NCBI GenBank assembly: GCA_902576125.1
Contig: CACGUF010000011.1
Coordinates: 1 to 40,944 of the forward strand
Direction: 5' to 3'
DNA: 40,944 bases
DNA from: an uncultured Alphaproteobacteria bacterium
GTDB taxonomy: Bacteria; Pseudomonadota; Alphaproteobacteria; HIMB59; GCA-002718135
Positions 40,188-40,944 of the stretch are shown here, one piece after another. Made by a program: the position numbers and the translations under genes. Position 1 is the first letter of the stretch; each line of letters opens with the position of its first letter. Below the pieces are notes generated by a model that saw only the letters and a list, made by a program, of their open reading frames with translations, had not been told where the DNA came from and did not search any database.

Positions 40188-40944
40188 TTAAATCTCCTTT
40201 GCTTTATTTCTTAGTTCAAATTTTTGTATTTTGCCTGTCGACGTTTTAGGTAATTCACCAAATACTACATGCTTTGGTCTTTTAAATCCAGCCATATTTT
40301 CTTTACAGAACTGAATAATTTCTTTTTCAGTAGCATTTTTACCAGGCGCTAACTCGACAAATGCACATGGGGTCTCTCCCCATTTTTCATCAGGTTTTGC
40401 TACAACTGCGACAAGTGATACAGAAGGGTGTTTTGCAACTACATTCTCTACTTCTACAGAAGAAATATTTTCTCCTCCTGAAATAATTATATCTTTAGAG
40501 CGATCTTTGATTTGAATATACCCATCCGGATAAACAACAGCTAAATCACCTGAGTGAAACCAGCCATTTCTCATTGATGTTTCAGTTGCTTCTTTATTTT
40601 TATAATACCCTTTCATTACCACGTTTCCACGTATTAAGATTTCTCCCATTGTTTTTCCATCTCTTGGAACAGGAGTATAGGTTTCTGGATCAGCAACTAT
40701 TGCTTCTTCAAGATTTGGATAACGCACTCCCTGTCTTGAATTTAAATCTGCTTTTTCAGTATTTGAACGATCATTCCATTCCTCATTCCATGCACATTGC
40801 AAAATATGTCCATATGTTTCTGTAAGTCCATATACATGCATAACTTCAAATCCTAAGTTATCCATTTTTTCTAAAATCGCACTTGTTGGAGGGGCTCCTG
40901 CCGTAAGTACATAAATTTTATGATTGATTGCTTTTTTGTCTTTT
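40188..40944 (-). CDS. Acyl-CoA synthetase (AMP-binding), 5' part missing
   Basis: The frame runs open to the window end, so this is the C-terminal 251 residues; a Met at 40865 is internal, not the start. Preceding residues LTAGAPPTSAILEKM and HVYGLTETYG are the conserved substrate/AMP motifs. DGWFHSGDLAVVYPDGYIQIKDRSKDIIISGGENISS contains the hinge Asp/Arg, and PKTSTGKIQK carries the adenylating Lys near the C-terminus. It resembles fatty-acid or short-chain acyl-CoA ligases of the DmdB kind, which act on medium acyl or methylmercaptopropionate substrates. The substrate cannot be fixed. It is first in a unit with metY and a hydrolase. Confidence 0.9.
   Translation of the reverse strand, partial: KDKKAINHKIYVLTAGAPPTSAILEKMDNLGFEVMHVYGLTETYGHILQCAWNEEWNDRSNTEKADLNSRQGVRYPNLEEAIVADPETYTPVPRDGKTMGEILIRGNVVMKGYYKNKEATETSMRNGWFHSGDLAVVYPDGYIQIKDRSKDIIISGGENISSVEVENVVAKHPSVSLVAVVAKPDEKWGETPCAFVELAPGKNATEKEIIQFCKENMAGFKRPKHVVFGELPKTSTGKIQKFELRNKAKEI

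Noticed and set aside
1-40944. CRISPR arrays, insertion sequences, prophage or integrase genes
   Set aside because: No repeated spacer pattern, transposase, integrase or flanking direct repeats were seen; the HNH gene belongs to a chromosomal family with no phage context.

Overview
The window is very AT-rich (roughly 30% GC by eye), densely packed and uses TGA as a stop. It has many 1-4 base gene overlaps, no mobile elements and no intergenic gap over 300 bases. Demethoxyubiquinone hydroxylase (COQ7), a HIG1-domain protein, a CIA30 protein, a bactofilin, DsbB and many periplasmic-binding-protein transporters point to a streamlined aerobic marine alphaproteobacterium, of the general SAR11/HIMB59/AEGEAN-169 kind. 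That placement is an inference from gene content and base composition; no marker phylogeny was possible.

Bases 1-9238 form a sugar-acid region. A 5'-truncated enolase-superfamily dehydratase, an SDR-type epimerase/dehydrogenase and a core-MetE-like methyltransferase are tightly packed on the + strand. Two small secreted proteins of unknown function follow. Next come an L-rhamnonate dehydratase (-), a sugar ABC importer (binding protein, terminator, two permeases; no ATPase nearby) and a COG3618-type lactonase (-). Together these fit uptake and non-phosphorylative oxidation of a deoxy sugar such as L-rhamnose or L-fucose.

Bases 9324-17431 (+) hold galE-galT-sufE, then malate synthase G followed by an aldehyde dehydrogenase, a TauD-type dioxygenase and an ArgE-type deacetylase. 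The last three overlap and probably form one operon with glcB, suggesting a route whose end product is glyoxylate.

Bases 30824 down to 17436 (-) are the most striking part: twelve consecutive co-directional genes that read as an amine/polyamine uptake and oxidation pathway. In transcription order they are a flavin monooxygenase-like protein, RidA, DUF1028, an aldehyde dehydrogenase, a 6-S-cysteinyl-FMN/4Fe-4S amine dehydrogenase with a histamine-dehydrogenase-like active site, PotA-PotB-PotC-PotD, an amidase, a DMT-family permease and an acetylpolyamine amidohydrolase. A plausible flow is import, deacetylation or amide hydrolysis, oxidative deamination with electrons to ETF, then aldehyde oxidation, with RidA removing reactive imines.

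Bases 30957-40944 are mostly core genes. They include a 23-residue membrane miniprotein with its own terminator, CIA30, a DMT permease, bactofilin, a rhodanese, a lipoprotein, tRNA-Leu(CAA), a YqaA/DedA protein, DsbB, COQ7, an HNH nuclease, a carboxylesterase, a HIG1 protein and a small charged protein. A (-) operon at the right edge carries an acyl-CoA synthetase (cut by the window end), MetY and an alpha/beta hydrolase.
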